Numbered from the stretch's first letter, positions 44,398 through 54,437 are shown. The stretch is DNA of 64,000 bases from Bacteroidales bacterium (GCA_017504965.1 JAFVQD010000008.1:124001-188000), one strand, 5' to 3'. Program-made: numbers and translations. Notes: generated by a model not told the origin, from the sequence alone.

Positions 44398-45018
44398 ATG
44401 GATCCAAAAGTTCTCAGCAGTGCACTCGAATGGGTAGAGAGACAGACCAATCTCTGTACCAAACAGGCACGTATGCTCTCCAACGGCGATCAGGGGGCAC
44501 TTCTACAGGCCTTCTCCCTTATGATAAAGCCGATGCACATTCTGGAATTGGGGGCCTTTACCGGCTACTCCACCATCTGCCTCTCGAGGGGTCTTCAAGA
44601 GGGTGGAAGCATAGACACCATCGAAGTTTACGACGAACTTGAAGATATTATAAAAGGGGGATTCAGAAAGGCCGGACTTATAGATATACCTGGAAAGGAA
44701 GACATAGCACATCTGCACATAGGTGATGCCAAAAAGATCATCCCCACCCTCGACAAGATGTACGATATCGTATACATCGATGCGAACAAAAGGGAGTACA
44801 TCGAATACTATGACCTCGTCTTTGAAAAAGTCCGTCACGGAGGCTACATCCTCGCTGACAATGTACTATGGAGCGGAAAAGTCCTTCTGGCAAATCCCCC
44901 CAAAGATGCCCAGACACAGTCCATCATCGCATTCAACAAAAAGATTAAGGAAGACCCCCGCGTCGACAACACCATCCTCCCCATCCGCGACGGCATCAAC
45001 GTCATCTACAAACTCTAA
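44398..45018 (+). CDS. SAM-dependent O-methyltransferase (catechol/caffeoyl-CoA type)
   Basis: A 206-residue class I methyltransferase with motif I LELGAFTGYSTICLSRGL, a DTIEVYDE acidic loop, the metal/active-site region YDIVYIDANKREY and LADNVLWSGKV. This is the O-methyltransferase family 3 layout, in which a divalent metal binds the substrate hydroxyls. The natural substrate cannot be read from sequence. ATG lies 2 bases after the M16 stop, so it is the third gene of that small operon. Confidence 0.9.
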   Translation: MDPKVLSSALEWVERQTNLCTKQARMLSNGDQGALLQAFSLMIKPMHILELGAFTGYSTICLSRGLQEGGSIDTIEVYDELEDIIKGGFRKAGLIDIPGKEDIAHLHIGDAKKIIPTLDKMYDIVYIDANKREYIEYYDLVFEKVRHGGYILADNVLWSGKVLLANPPKDAQTQSIIAFNKKIKEDPRVDNTILPIRDGINVIYKL

Positions 45019-45051
45019 CTTTCTATCCAGGTCCCGAACAAAAAAGGGGAC

Positions 45052-46392
45052 CTACTCTTCCACGAGCACTTTCACAGATTTATTGAAATACTCCATCGCT
45101 GCGAAATGGATTATCGCCTTTTGGGTCTGTTCTTTGGCAGCCTCAAAGTCGCCCATCTTATCCTTCGGAACCGGAACAGCAGGTGGCATCTTCATAGTAA
45201 GAGGGTTTATAGGTGTTCCGTTTTTCCATACGCGGAAGTCGAGGTGTGGTCCTGTAGAGCGGCCTGTGCTACCCACATAACCGATCACCTGTCCCTGCTT
45301 CACACGGGTACCCACAGCGATCCCTTTCCCATATTTGGAGAGGTGAAGATAGGCTGATGTATATACTGAGTTGTGTTTGATCTTCACTGTATGGCCCCCG
45401 GCCCCCTTGTAACCTTTCTCCACCACTACTCCATCACCGATACTCACCACAGGGGTCCCAGCCGGAGCGGCATAGTCAATACCTGTATGGGGCTGCACCT
45501 TACGGGTGATCGGATGTCTTCTGGCATAGGTAAAACCTGAGCTGATTCTCTTATAGTTAAGAGGGGCTTTCAGGAAAGCTTTTCTCATACTCTCACCTTT
45601 CTCATTCCAGTACTCATTGCCCTGTCCGTCCAACACATAATGATAAGCCTGATAACCTTTGCCTGCGTGTGTAAACTCTGCGTATTTCACATTTCCGATA
45701 TCCAAAATATCCCCTTTATAACTCATCACCTCATAGAGGGCTTTGAAAGAGTCCCCCTTCTGAAGGCCGAAAAAGTCGATGCTCCAGGCATAAATATCAG
45801 ATAGGGCCAAAGCGAGAAGCGGTGTCACCCCGGCATTCTGGAGGTCCACCCATAGAGAGTTGTTGATGGTCACCTCTGCATAGTGGAGCGTGGTCTCTAT
45901 CTCTTTTTCGTGAATGGTTACCGAAAGTGAATCCTTCAGACCAAACACCACAAACGAATGTGCATCCCTCTCATATACAAGATAATGAAGAGAAGGAACA
46001 GAGTCTTTTGAAAAATACGTGTGGTATTCGTTACCCACTCTTATCTGCCTTACATCGAACACCCCTTTACACTTCTGGGTGAGATCATATACCCTTTTGG
46101 CCGGAACTCCATTCTTATCCAGGATTGTGGAAAAGAACTCCCCTTTACCCACTTTATGCTCCTCCACATCATACAGGGCAATAGGTATCCCGTATTCGTA
46201 GATGGTGGTATCGGCAGCTGATACTACCTCAATCCCATCACCTCTGTCCCGGCTCACCTCCATCGGAGATAGTGTGAAGAACAGCACCACTACCACAGCC
46301 ACTGCTGCCACTATAGCGGACCATTTCAGGAAGTTTTTATTCAGAAATATCGAGCGTAAAGCATCTTTGAATTCTTGGGTAAAAATCTGCAT
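45052..46392 (-). CDS. M23 family metallopeptidase (LytM-type, membrane anchored)
   Basis: A 446-residue envelope protein: cytoplasmic tail, one TM at about residues 24-42, a long periplasmic part with OapA/LysM-like modules, and a C-terminal LytM domain (about 310-400). Zinc ligands H and D are in PHTGIDYAAPAGTPV, the catalytic His in YLHLSKYG, and the usual HxH motif reads GPHLDFRVW, with Asp in place of the second His. I recall this HLDFR form in many Bacteroidota homologues, so activity may be kept. The family cuts peptidoglycan cross-links or activates amidases. Divergent from mraZ, which fits a cell-wall role. Confidence 0.9.
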   Translation of the reverse strand: MQIFTQEFKDALRSIFLNKNFLKWSAIVAAVAVVVVLFFTLSPMEVSRDRGDGIEVVSAADTTIYEYGIPIALYDVEEHKVGKGEFFSTILDKNGVPAKRVYDLTQKCKGVFDVRQIRVGNEYHTYFSKDSVPSLHYLVYERDAHSFVVFGLKDSLSVTIHEKEIETTLHYAEVTINNSLWVDLQNAGVTPLLALALSDIYAWSIDFFGLQKGDSFKALYEVMSYKGDILDIGNVKYAEFTHAGKGYQAYHYVLDGQGNEYWNEKGESMRKAFLKAPLNYKRISSGFTYARRHPITRKVQPHTGIDYAAPAGTPVVSIGDGVVVEKGYKGAGGHTVKIKHNSVYTSAYLHLSKYGKGIAVGTRVKQGQVIGYVGSTGRSTGPHLDFRVWKNGTPINPLTMKMPPAVPVPKDKMGDFEAAKEQTQKAIIHFAAMEYFNKSVKVLVEE

Positions 46393-46458
46393 AATCAGAA
46401 GGATAAACTATTACGCCACGAAAGTAATCTATTTTTTTGACAAATTGATAATAAAATG

Positions 46459-46494
46459 TGGAAAACTTTGTAATGATTTGGAAAGAAATGGAAA
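46459..46494 (+). promoter_or_regulatory. Candidate MraZ operator: TGGAAA boxes with 10-bp period
   Basis: TGGAAA occurs at 46459, 46479 and 46489, and a degenerate TGTAAT at 46469 fills the gap, giving four sites exactly 10 bp apart on one face of the helix. MraZ is known to bind short direct repeats with this spacing in front of its own gene in other bacteria. The array ends 9 bases before the mraZ -7 box, in a position to block RNA polymerase. Confidence 0.55.
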
Positions 46495-46503
46495 ATTAAT
46501 CCC

Positions 46504-46511
46504 TATATTTG
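46504..46511 (+). promoter_or_regulatory. Candidate mra/dcw operon promoter, TATATTTG
   Basis: TATATTTG matches TAnnTTTG and lies 33 bases before the mraZ ATG. TTTG at 46477-46480 is a possible -33 box but the 23-base spacer is long; it also overlaps a TGGAAA box. Confidence 0.45.
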
Positions 46512-46544
46512 CATTCACTAAATAGGTTAAAAGGCATTACTGAA

Positions 46545-46988
46545 ATGGTCAAATTCGTAGGAGAACATAGAGCAAAACTTGATGACAAAGGGAGACTTGT
46601 CTTTCCCTCTGCATTTAAGGCGCTTATGGGCGACGAAGCTCTCCGCTTCGTGGTGAAGCAGGACCTCTTCTCAGAGTGTCTTTCTATCTACACCTACTCA
46701 GAGTGGGAACGCCAGTCCGAAGAGATCAAATCAAAACTGAACTTCTTCAACAAGGAGCATAGCAGATTTTGGAGAGCCTATATGGAGAATAGAGCTCTCA
46801 TCGAGCCAGATGGAAAACTTGGAAGAATCACCATCCCCAAATATCTATTGGACAGAATAAAAGTGGACAAAGAGGTCGTATTCAGCGGAAACGACCACAA
46901 GATAGAGTTGTGGGCTAAAGAGTTGTTCGAATCGAGCAAGATGGCGGATGAAGAATTTGTTTCATTGGCAGAAAAGATTTTAGGATAA
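46545..46988 (+). CDS. mraZ: Transcriptional regulator MraZ
   Basis: MraZ is the repressor/regulator at the head of the dcw cluster. The 147-residue protein has two AbrB-like halves: GEHRAKLDDKGRLVFPSAFK (residues about 6-25) and EPDGKLGRITIPKYL. A ring-forming oligomer binds direct repeats upstream of its own gene, and matching repeats are present here. ATG 46545 gives the standard start MVKFVGEHRAKLD; a longer TTG start would overlap the promoter. Stop overlaps the rsmH start (TAATG). Confidence 0.95.
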   Translation: MVKFVGEHRAKLDDKGRLVFPSAFKALMGDEALRFVVKQDLFSECLSIYTYSEWERQSEEIKSKLNFFNKEHSRFWRAYMENRALIEPDGKLGRITIPKYLLDRIKVDKEVVFSGNDHKIELWAKELFESSKMADEEFVSLAEKILG

Positions 46989-47896
46989 TGTCTACTTACC
47001 ATACACCGGTACTCCTTCAAGAGAGTGTAGCCGGACTTGATATCAAAGAGTCCGGAGTATATGTTGACGCCACCCTTGGCGGAGGTGGACACACCCGCGA
47101 GATCCTCTCCCATTTGGGACCCAAAGGGCGACTTATGGTCTTCGACCGCGACAGTGACGCCCTGGCCAACGCACCAAAAGACAAAAGGATAATTGTCGTA
47201 CATAACAATTTCAGATACATCCACCATTTTGTCCGTTATTACGGCTTCGAAGGGGTGGATGGCATCCTCGCCGATCTGGGTGTATCATCACACCAGTTCG
47301 ACACATCCGAAAGGGGATTCTCATTCAGATTTGACGCCCCCCTGGATATGAGGATGAACACTCAGGCAAAAAAAGATGCCAGGACCATCATCAACGAATA
47401 CGAAGAGGAGGAGATTGCCAGACTGCTCAAGCTTTACGGAGAGGTGGACAATAGCAGAAAGGTGGCAAGTCTCATCTGCAGTGCCAGAAGCCACTCCCCT
47501 ATAACCACTACAGGCGAATTGACCGAAGCGATCAAAAAGGTATTGCCCCCTGTAGCAGAGCATAAGTTCCTGGCCAAAATATACCAGGCACTCCGAATAG
47601 AGGTAAATGGGGAGATGGAGAGTCTCCAATACTTCCTCAAAGGTGCAGAGCGTTCTCTCAAACCTGGCGGAAGGCTCTCTGTAATAACATACCACTCTCT
47701 CGAGGACAGGATGGTGAAGAACTTTATCAAAACAGGCTCCATAGACGGAAATGAAGAGAAGGATTTGTATGGAAGGAGACTGACCACCATAAAAAGTGTA
47801 AACAAGAAACCGATACTCCCCTCTGATATGGAGATAGCCCAGAACACCAGAGCCAGGAGTGCAAAATTAAGGATAGGAGAAAAGATAGATGGCTAA
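46988..47896 (+). CDS. rsmH: 16S rRNA (cytosine1402-N4)-methyltransferase RsmH
   Basis: RsmH (MraW) methylates C1402 in the ribosomal P site. The 302-residue protein has YHTPVLLQESV, the SAM loop DATLGGGGHTREIL, DRDSDAL, ADLGVSSHQFD and GFSFRFDAPLDMRM, and the C-terminal TYHSLEDRMVKNF. Second gene of the dcw cluster; it overlaps ftsL by 8 bases. Confidence 0.97.
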   Translation: MSTYHTPVLLQESVAGLDIKESGVYVDATLGGGGHTREILSHLGPKGRLMVFDRDSDALANAPKDKRIIVVHNNFRYIHHFVRYYGFEGVDGILADLGVSSHQFDTSERGFSFRFDAPLDMRMNTQAKKDARTIINEYEEEEIARLLKLYGEVDNSRKVASLICSARSHSPITTTGELTEAIKKVLPPVAEHKFLAKIYQALRIEVNGEMESLQYFLKGAERSLKPGGRLSVITYHSLEDRMVKNFIKTGSIDGNEEKDLYGRRLTTIKSVNKKPILPSDMEIAQNTRARSAKLRIGEKIDG

Positions 47897-48212
47897 AGGA
47901 TCTCTTATAGGCAACATACTGGGAGGACAAATTTTAGTGAGAGGCGGAGGCCTCATCAAACACTGGAAATTTGTCTTGTATGTTTTTTTATTGGTTATCC
48001 TTTACATCTCATTCAGGTTTGAGGTGAGAGACACTATGATGGAGGAGGTGCAGAACGAGGAGACTCTGAAAGATCTCCGGGCCGAGTACTCAAACAAGAT
48101 GACCAGGATGCTCCAGCTAAGCAAGAGAGGTGAGATAGAGGCTAAGCTCTCATCACACAACTCTCCGCTGGTGCCGCCAAAATACCCACCGACAATAATA
48201 TCGAAAGAGTGA
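47889..48212 (+). CDS. ftsL: FtsL-like cell-division protein
   Basis: A 107-residue bitopic protein: cytoplasmic N-terminus with Gly-rich stretch, TM at about residues 28-45, then a short periplasmic coiled coil (VRDTMMEEVQNEETLKDLR). This is the Bacteroidota FtsL form that bridges FtsQ and the FtsW-FtsI synthase. Identified by position between rsmH and ftsI and by topology; sequence similarity across FtsL proteins is always low. Confidence 0.85.
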   Translation: MAKGSLIGNILGGQILVRGGGLIKHWKFVLYVFLLVILYISFRFEVRDTMMEEVQNEETLKDLRAEYSNKMTRMLQLSKRGEIEAKLSSHNSPLVPPKYPPTIISKE

Positions 48213-48213
48213 T

Positions 48214-50349
48214 ATGTCAGATAAGAACAATATAGAGAAGATCGTAAGCAGGTTCACCCTGATACACTACGCATTTCTGGTGATAGCACTGGGAGTGGTC
48301 TTTCGTATTGTTCAGATCCAATTCATCTCCAAAGACAAAATATCCCTTGACGACATCTACGAAGAGCAGGTTATAGAGCCCAAGAGGGGGAGCATACTCG
48401 CTTCGGACGGACGACCTCTGGCCATATCTGTCCCATCGTTCCAGATCAGGATGGACTGCGTGGCTCCACACGACACCCTCTGGGAGAAAGAGATAGACGC
48501 CCTCAGTGCATCCCTCGCCTCACTTTTCAAAAACAAATCTGCTGCAGCATACAAAAAAGAGCTGAACAAGGCTCGCGACAATAAGAAAAGATACTACACC
48601 GTAGGAAACCGCAATATCGGCTATCTGGAGATGAAAGAGGTGGAGCAATTCCCCATCTACCGCCACGGAAAGTTCAGAGGTGGTCTTATGCTCATCCCCA
48701 AGAACAAGAGGGAGAATCCCTACGGAAGCCTCGCCCTCAGGACTATCGGTTACACCAATGAGGTGGGAGAAGGTGTAGGTATAGAGAAGAGTTTCAATTA
48801 CAAACTGGAGGGCAAACAGGGGAAGCAGTACATTATGCGCCAGCTGGGTGGAAAATACATCAGGGTAGCTGGAGAAGATGTGATCCCCGCCGAGGATGGC
48901 TACGATATCCGCACCACAATAGATATTGACATACAGGAGGCTGCAGAGAAAGCACTTCGTAGCCAGCTGGCCAAGAGTGACCTTCTGGAGGGTGGAACAG
49001 CTGTAGTAATGGAGGTCTCCACTGGTGCTATCAGGGCCATAGTCAATATGAAGAAGACCAAGGATGGAAAATTTGACGAGAACTACAACTACGCCATCGG
49101 CGAAGCCACCGAACCAGGCTCAACGCTGAAGCTGGCCACTCTGGTGTCTCTTATCGAGGATGGTTACATCACCCTCGACACCCCTACCGACGGTGGAAAT
49201 GGAGAGTGGTTCTACAATAAAGTGAGGTTCTCAGACACCCGTGCAGGTGGCTATGGAAAGATGACAGTAAAGGAGGCATTCGGAAAATCTTCGAATGTTT
49301 GCTTCGCTAAACTCGCCGTAGAGCATTACGGACAGTCGATGGAAGACGAGATGACATTCGTATCGAGAATCACCAGTATGAAGATTGGGGAGAAATTTGG
49401 ACTTGACCTCGATGGAGAGGGGTATTCCACCATCTACACCCCTAACGACACCAAAATGTGGTCCAAAGTGTCACTCCCTATGATGGCCATCGGTTACGGT
49501 ATGCTGATAACCCCTCTGCACACCCTCACATTCTATAACGCCATCGCCAATGACGGCAAGATGATGAAACCCTACTTCGTGGAGGATTTTGAGCAGGACG
49601 GAGATATCAAGGAGCTGTTCAAGCCGCAGATAATCAGCGGTGCCATATGTTCAAAAAGTACAGTCAACGAGGTGAAGAAGGCACTCCGCCACGTGGTGGA
49701 GAAAGGTACCGCATCCAGATACAATGATCCCCGCTATGAGTTCTCCGGAAAGACAGGCACAGCCCAGATAGCCACCAACGGCAGATATGTCGATGCAGAT
49801 GGATACAGACGGCACCAGGCCTCATTTGCAGGATTCTTCCCCTCAAACAAGCCCAAATACTCCTGTATAGTGGTATTGTACTCTGCGAAGACCAGACAGA
49901 ATTTCTACGGAGGTACCTGGGCCACCCCGGTATTCAAAGAGATAGCTGACAACATATACACCACACATCCCGAATGGGAGTCTCCCGTGAGAGGGAGAGG
50001 GGTGGAACCTAAGGATAACCCCTCTGTCGCAGGGGGGATGGCATCTGAAGTAAAAAGGAGCCTTGAAGATATGCCAGTCAAAGGGAAGCCTTCCATCCCG
50101 GGTGAGGGGTGGATCTCTGTCAGTAACTCCGACAGCACCACTATGAGATCCCAAAGGATGAAAATAGAGACAGAAGTGATGCCCAATGTGAAAGGTTTCG
50201 GACTTAAAGACGCTCTATATATCCTTGAGAATGAAGGATATAGCGTATCATTCGAAGGAAGAGGAAGGGTATCCGAACAAATACCTACTGCAGGGGACAC
50301 TGTACGGTTCGGATCGAAAGTCAAACTAATTTTGAAGGAGAGCAAATAG
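48214..50349 (+). CDS. ftsI: Septal transpeptidase FtsI (PBP3) with C-terminal PASTA domain
   Basis: A 711-residue class B penicillin-binding protein: TM (about residues 15-35), dimerisation domain (EPKRGSILASDGRPLA), then a transpeptidase with the catalytic S303 in EPGSTLKLA, S359-x-N in GKSSNVCF and K513 in SGKTGTAQ. A single PASTA domain fills the last 65 residues (NVKGFGLKDALYILENEGY). It makes septal cross-links with FtsW. Normal length for the Bacteroidales form. It starts 1 base after the ftsL stop and ends 1 base before murE. Confidence 0.96.
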   Translation: MSDKNNIEKIVSRFTLIHYAFLVIALGVVFRIVQIQFISKDKISLDDIYEEQVIEPKRGSILASDGRPLAISVPSFQIRMDCVAPHDTLWEKEIDALSASLASLFKNKSAAAYKKELNKARDNKKRYYTVGNRNIGYLEMKEVEQFPIYRHGKFRGGLMLIPKNKRENPYGSLALRTIGYTNEVGEGVGIEKSFNYKLEGKQGKQYIMRQLGGKYIRVAGEDVIPAEDGYDIRTTIDIDIQEAAEKALRSQLAKSDLLEGGTAVVMEVSTGAIRAIVNMKKTKDGKFDENYNYAIGEATEPGSTLKLATLVSLIEDGYITLDTPTDGGNGEWFYNKVRFSDTRAGGYGKMTVKEAFGKSSNVCFAKLAVEHYGQSMEDEMTFVSRITSMKIGEKFGLDLDGEGYSTIYTPNDTKMWSKVSLPMMAIGYGMLITPLHTLTFYNAIANDGKMMKPYFVEDFEQDGDIKELFKPQIISGAICSKSTVNEVKKALRHVVEKGTASRYNDPRYEFSGKTGTAQIATNGRYVDADGYRRHQASFAGFFPSNKPKYSCIVVLYSAKTRQNFYGGTWATPVFKEIADNIYTTHPEWESPVRGRGVEPKDNPSVAGGMASEVKRSLEDMPVKGKPSIPGEGWISVSNSDSTTMRSQRMKIETEVMPNVKGFGLKDALYILENEGYSVSFEGRGRVSEQIPTAGDTVRFGSKVKLILKESK

Positions 50350-50350
50350 T

Positions 50351-51814
50351 ATGAAAATAGAACAGATCATAGAGAATATTAAGATCAGGGAGATCCGGAT
50401 CCAAGGTGACCCAGATATATCATCTATATGCATAGACTCGAGAAAATCTTGTCCCGGGGGGCTTTTCATCGCCATCAAGGGTATCGACAACGACGGTCAC
50501 AAATATATCTCCAAAGCGATCGAAGCGGGGATCTGCGCTGTAGTATATGAAGATGAGGCCTACGATGCTGTTCTGTCACAGGCACCCGATGTATCTGCCA
50601 TAAAGGTGGAGAACTCGAGAATGGCTGCAGCCATCATCGCAGACAACTTCTACGATCACCCCAGTTCAAAACTATATCTGGTAGGTGTTACCGGGACCAA
50701 TGGTAAGACCACCATCGCCACACTTCTGTACCAGCTTTTCACTTCGCTTGGATATGGATGCGGCCTCCTCTCCACCATCGCTAACTACATAGAGAACGAC
50801 ATATACCCCACTATCAATACCACATCTGACCCGATATCGATCAATTCTCTTCTGGCTCAGATGGCCGACAGGGGGTGCGGCTACTGTTTTATGGAGGTGA
50901 GCTCCCACGCACTTGATCAGGAGAGGGTGGCAGGCCTAAAATTCAAAGGGGCCATTTTCACCAACCTCACCCACGATCATCTCGACTACCACCACACATT
51001 TGCAGAGTATCTCAGATGTAAAAAGAAACTGTTCGACACACTTCCCAAAGGGGCGTTTGCCCTGGTCAACACAGATGACAAAAACGGGAAAGTGATGGTT
51101 CAGAACACATCTGCCGACATATACACCTACTCACTCAGAGATGCTGCCGATTTCAAGGTCAAGATTATGGAGAAGAGCATCGAAGGCTCCCTTCTGAACA
51201 TAGATGGCCGGGATGTGTGGACCAGATTTATAGGTACCCACAATGCCCACAACCTCATCGCAGTCTACGGGGCGGCAATTCTGCTCAATGCTGCAAAAGA
51301 CGAGGTGCTTACCCGGATCAGCGGTCTGCAGTCAGTTTCTGGCAGACTCGAATATATCAAGGGACCCAGGGAGATTACTGCAGTAGTCGATTATGCCCAC
51401 ACCCCCGATGCACTGGAAAATGTCCTTGTCACCCTAAAGGATATTGCCTGTGGCAATAATCTGGTCTGCGTCTTCGGATGCGGCGGCGACAGGGATGCCA
51501 CCAAACGCCCCGAGATGGCAGAGATAGCGGAGAAATATGCAGACAGGATCGTGGTAACATCCGACAACCCCCGCTCAGAGGAGCCCGAGGCCATCATTCA
51601 GGATATCAAAAAGGGACTTTCGACTGCAGGCAGAGCCAAATCGCTCTTCATCACCGACAGAAGGGAGGGGATAAGGGCAGCACTTATGACCGCCAATGAG
51701 GGGTCAATCGTACTCGTAGCCGGCAAGGGGCACGAGGATTATCAGATTATCAAAGGGGTGAAGCACCACTTTGATGACAAAGAGGTAATAAGAGAGTTTT
51801 TTAACGAACAATAG
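50351..51814 (+). CDS. murE: UDP-MurNAc-tripeptide synthetase MurE
   Basis: MurE adds the third amino acid of the peptidoglycan stem. The 487-residue ligase has the ATP loop GVTGTNGKTTIATLL (about residues 114-128), the carbamoylated-Lys region MEVSSHALDQERV, and the substrate motif SDNPRSEEP. DNPR is the signature for meso-diaminopimelate, so the wall is probably DAP type. Part of the overlapping dcw cluster; murF is not found in the window. Confidence 0.96.
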   Translation: MKIEQIIENIKIREIRIQGDPDISSICIDSRKSCPGGLFIAIKGIDNDGHKYISKAIEAGICAVVYEDEAYDAVLSQAPDVSAIKVENSRMAAAIIADNFYDHPSSKLYLVGVTGTNGKTTIATLLYQLFTSLGYGCGLLSTIANYIENDIYPTINTTSDPISINSLLAQMADRGCGYCFMEVSSHALDQERVAGLKFKGAIFTNLTHDHLDYHHTFAEYLRCKKKLFDTLPKGAFALVNTDDKNGKVMVQNTSADIYTYSLRDAADFKVKIMEKSIEGSLLNIDGRDVWTRFIGTHNAHNLIAVYGAAILLNAAKDEVLTRISGLQSVSGRLEYIKGPREITAVVDYAHTPDALENVLVTLKDIACGNNLVCVFGCGGDRDATKRPEMAEIAEKYADRIVVTSDNPRSEEPEAIIQDIKKGLSTAGRAKSLFITDRREGIRAALMTANEGSIVLVAGKGHEDYQIIKGVKHHFDDKEVIREFFNEQ

Positions 51815-51826
51815 AATAGAGATATT

Positions 51827-53092
51827 ATGTTATACCATCTTTTCGAATATTTGAAAGGTCTGTTTGAATTCCCAGGAGATGAACTTATGCAGTACATCTC
51901 CTTCAGGGCACTCATTGCCAGTATGCTGGCTATAATAGTTACGATCTTTATCGGGAAGTACATCATCAGAGCTCTCCAGAGGAGACAGATCGGAGAGGAG
52001 ATAAGGGATCTGGGACTTGAAGGGCAATTATCCAAGAAAGGGACACCCACTATGGGTGGTATCATCATTCTGATATCGATACTGATACCTACCCTGCTCT
52101 TCTGTGACCTCACAAATATCTATGTGATCCTCCTTATCATATCGACCGTATGGCTTGGTATTATAGGCTTCCTCGATGACTATATAAAGGTCTTCAAGAA
52201 GAATAAAGAGGGTATGCCCGGCAAATACAAAATATTCGGACAGGTATCACTGGGACTGGTCGTGGGTCTGATTCTGTGCTTCAGCGATCAGGTGGTGGTT
52301 CACGAGAAGGGGACCCCTTCGAAAGAGGAGATAGCCCAGATCGAGCAGAGCACCGGCAGCAGCTACAACCCCGAGCACAAGAGCACCAAAACCACCATCC
52401 CATTTGTAAAAGAGAATGAGTTTGACTACAAATGGCTGGCCCCAGGGAGCGGAAGGGTAAAAGATATCCTCGGGTGGATTATATATATAATAGTAATCAT
52501 CTTTGTAATCACAGCTGTATCAAACGGAACAAACCTTACCGACGGTATGGACGGACTGGCGACCGGTGTCTCTGCCATAGTAGGTGCGACACTCGGTATT
52601 CTGGCATATCTTTCCGGCAACATAATATACTCGGACTACCTGAATATAATGTACCTGCCCGATACAGGTGAGGTAGTGGTATTTATGGCAGCCCTCATCG
52701 GTGCGCTGCTGGGATTCCTGTGGTACAATTCATTCCCAGCACAGGTATTTATGGGTGACACCGGAAGCTTGGCACTGGGTGGAATCATTGCGGTAGCGGC
52801 TATCGTGATAAGAAAGGAACTCCTAATCCCTATCCTATGCGGTATCTTCTTCGTAGAGAGTCTCTCTGTCATTCTGCAGAGGGGATATTTCAAATACACC
52901 AAGAAGAAATACGGAGCAGGGAGGAGGATCTTCAAGATGAGTCCTCTCCATCACCACTACCAGAAAGAGGGGATCCCTGCCCTGATACAGAGGCCTGTCA
53001 AGGCTATACCGGAGGCCAAAATCGTGATGAGATTCTGGCTTGTAGCCATCATACTGGCAGTAATTACAGTAGTAACATTGAAGATTAGATAA
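51827..53092 (+). CDS. mraY: Phospho-MurNAc-pentapeptide transferase MraY
   Basis: MraY transfers phospho-MurNAc-pentapeptide to undecaprenyl phosphate, making lipid I. The 421-residue protein has about ten TM helices and the conserved [31 protein letters not shown] and [12 protein letters not shown]. An insert of about 60 polar residues (near 155-215, [17 protein letters not shown]) between TM helices is longer than in Escherichia coli; I believe it is usual for Bacteroidota. Confidence 0.96.
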   Translation: MLYHLFEYLKGLFEFPGDELMQYISFRALIASMLAIIVTIFIGKYIIRALQRRQIGEEIRDLGLEGQLSKKGTPTMGGIIILISILIPTLLFCDLTNIYVILLIISTVWLGIIGFLDDYIKVFKKNKEGMPGKYKIFGQVSLGLVVGLILCFSDQVVVHEKGTPSKEEIAQIEQSTGSSYNPEHKSTKTTIPFVKENEFDYKWLAPGSGRVKDILGWIIYIIVIIFVITAVSNGTNLTDGMDGLATGVSAIVGATLGILAYLSGNIIYSDYLNIMYLPDTGEVVVFMAALIGALLGFLWYNSFPAQVFMGDTGSLALGGIIAVAAIVIRKELLIPILCGIFFVESLSVILQRGYFKYTKKKYGAGRRIFKMSPLHHHYQKEGIPALIQRPVKAIPEAKIVMRFWLVAIILAVITVVTLKIR

Positions 53093-53102
53093 CATAAAGA
53101 CG

Positions 53103-54437
53103 ATGAGTAGAATAGTGGTTCTTGGGGGCGGCGAAAGCGGAATAGGAGCGGCTGTCCTCGCAAAAGTTAAAGGTCACGACACTTTCCTGTCAGACAATAG
53201 CACCATAGGTGAAAAAGAGAAAGAGACTCTGGCCAGATATGAGATCCCTTACGAAGAGGGTGGACACACTATGGATAAGATTCTGAGTGCCGATGAGGTG
53301 ATCAAAAGTCCGGGCATACCGGACACCATCCCCGTTATTCAGGCTATTCTTAATCAGGGGATTCCTGTGATCTCTGAGATCGAGTTCGGCGGCAGATATG
53401 ACCGTGCGAAAAAAATCTGCATCACAGGAAGCAATGGCAAGACCACCACTACATCGATAATCTACTATCTGCTCAAAAACGCAGGACTCAATGTGGGCCT
53501 CGGTGGGAATATCGGTGCAAGCTACGCATATCAGGTAGCCACTTGTGACTACGACATATATGTGCTGGAGCTGAGCAGTTTCCAGCTCGACGGTATGTAC
53601 GACTTCAGGGCCGACATAGCCATTCTGCTCAATATCACCCCTGACCATCTCGACAGGTATGACCACAAGATGGAGAACTATGTCAAGGCCAAATTCAGAA
53701 TCACCCAGAATATGTCCCAGGAGGACTGCTTTATCTTCTGCGAAGATGATGACATCACTGTAGGTCACCTCAGTCAGGTGGTGACCAAAGCCAAGATGTT
53801 CCCGTTCTCACAGAAGCGTCAAGTGGAGCAGGGTGGTTACATTAAGGATGAGATGATGGTAGTGAAGTGCGAAAATGAAGAGTACACTATGCCGCTCGCT
53901 GAGCTCTCACTTTCGGGCAAACACAACATCTATAACTCTTTGGCAGCAGCTATCACCGGTAAGATAATGAAGATTACCAATAAGGTGATCCGTGAAAGCC
54001 TCAGCTCATTCAAAGCTGTAGAGCACAGGCTTGAGAAGGTCCTCTCTATCAGAGATATCCTCTTTATCAATGACTCCAAGGCCACCAATGTAAACTCCAC
54101 CTGGTACGCACTTGAGAGTATGGATCGCCCAGTGGTATGGATCGCCGGAGGCAAGGACAAAGGGAATGACTATGAACCCCTGTACGACCTGGTAAAGGAT
54201 AAAGTGAAAGCGCTGGTATGTATGGGTGTAGACAATAAGAAACTCCACGACTGTTTTGACGGGATGATCCCTACAGTAGTGGATGCATCATCGGCCAAAG
54301 AGGCTGTAGAGAAGGCTTATGCACTGGCAGAGTGTGGCGATGTGGTGCTTCTGTCACCCTGCTGCGCAAGCTTCGACCTCTTCAAGAGCTATGAAGATAG
54401 GGGAAGACAATTCAAAAATGCTGTAAGGGAACTGTAA
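53103..54437 (+). CDS. murD: UDP-MurNAc-L-alanine:D-glutamate ligase MurD
   Basis: MurD adds D-glutamate to UDP-MurNAc-L-Ala. The 444-residue protein has the N-terminal GGGESGIGAAVLA loop, the ATP loop TGSNGKTTTTSI near residues 110-121, ELSSFQLDGM, NITPDHLDRY and the C-terminal LSPCCASFDLFKSYEDRG. Starts 10 bases after mraY. Confidence 0.96.
   Translation: MSRIVVLGGGESGIGAAVLAKVKGHDTFLSDNSTIGEKEKETLARYEIPYEEGGHTMDKILSADEVIKSPGIPDTIPVIQAILNQGIPVISEIEFGGRYDRAKKICITGSNGKTTTTSIIYYLLKNAGLNVGLGGNIGASYAYQVATCDYDIYVLELSSFQLDGMYDFRADIAILLNITPDHLDRYDHKMENYVKAKFRITQNMSQEDCFIFCEDDDITVGHLSQVVTKAKMFPFSQKRQVEQGGYIKDEMMVVKCENEEYTMPLAELSLSGKHNIYNSLAAAITGKIMKITNKVIRESLSSFKAVEHRLEKVLSIRDILFINDSKATNVNSTWYALESMDRPVVWIAGGKDKGNDYEPLYDLVKDKVKALVCMGVDNKKLHDCFDGMIPTVVDASSAKEAVEKAYALAECGDVVLLSPCCASFDLFKSYEDRGRQFKNAVREL

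Noticed and set aside
45029..45053. AGGTCCC/GGGACCT stem between the O-methyltransferase and M23 genes as a terminator
   Set aside because: The 7-bp pairing is real, but no T-run follows on either strand and the right arm enters the M23 stop codon region.
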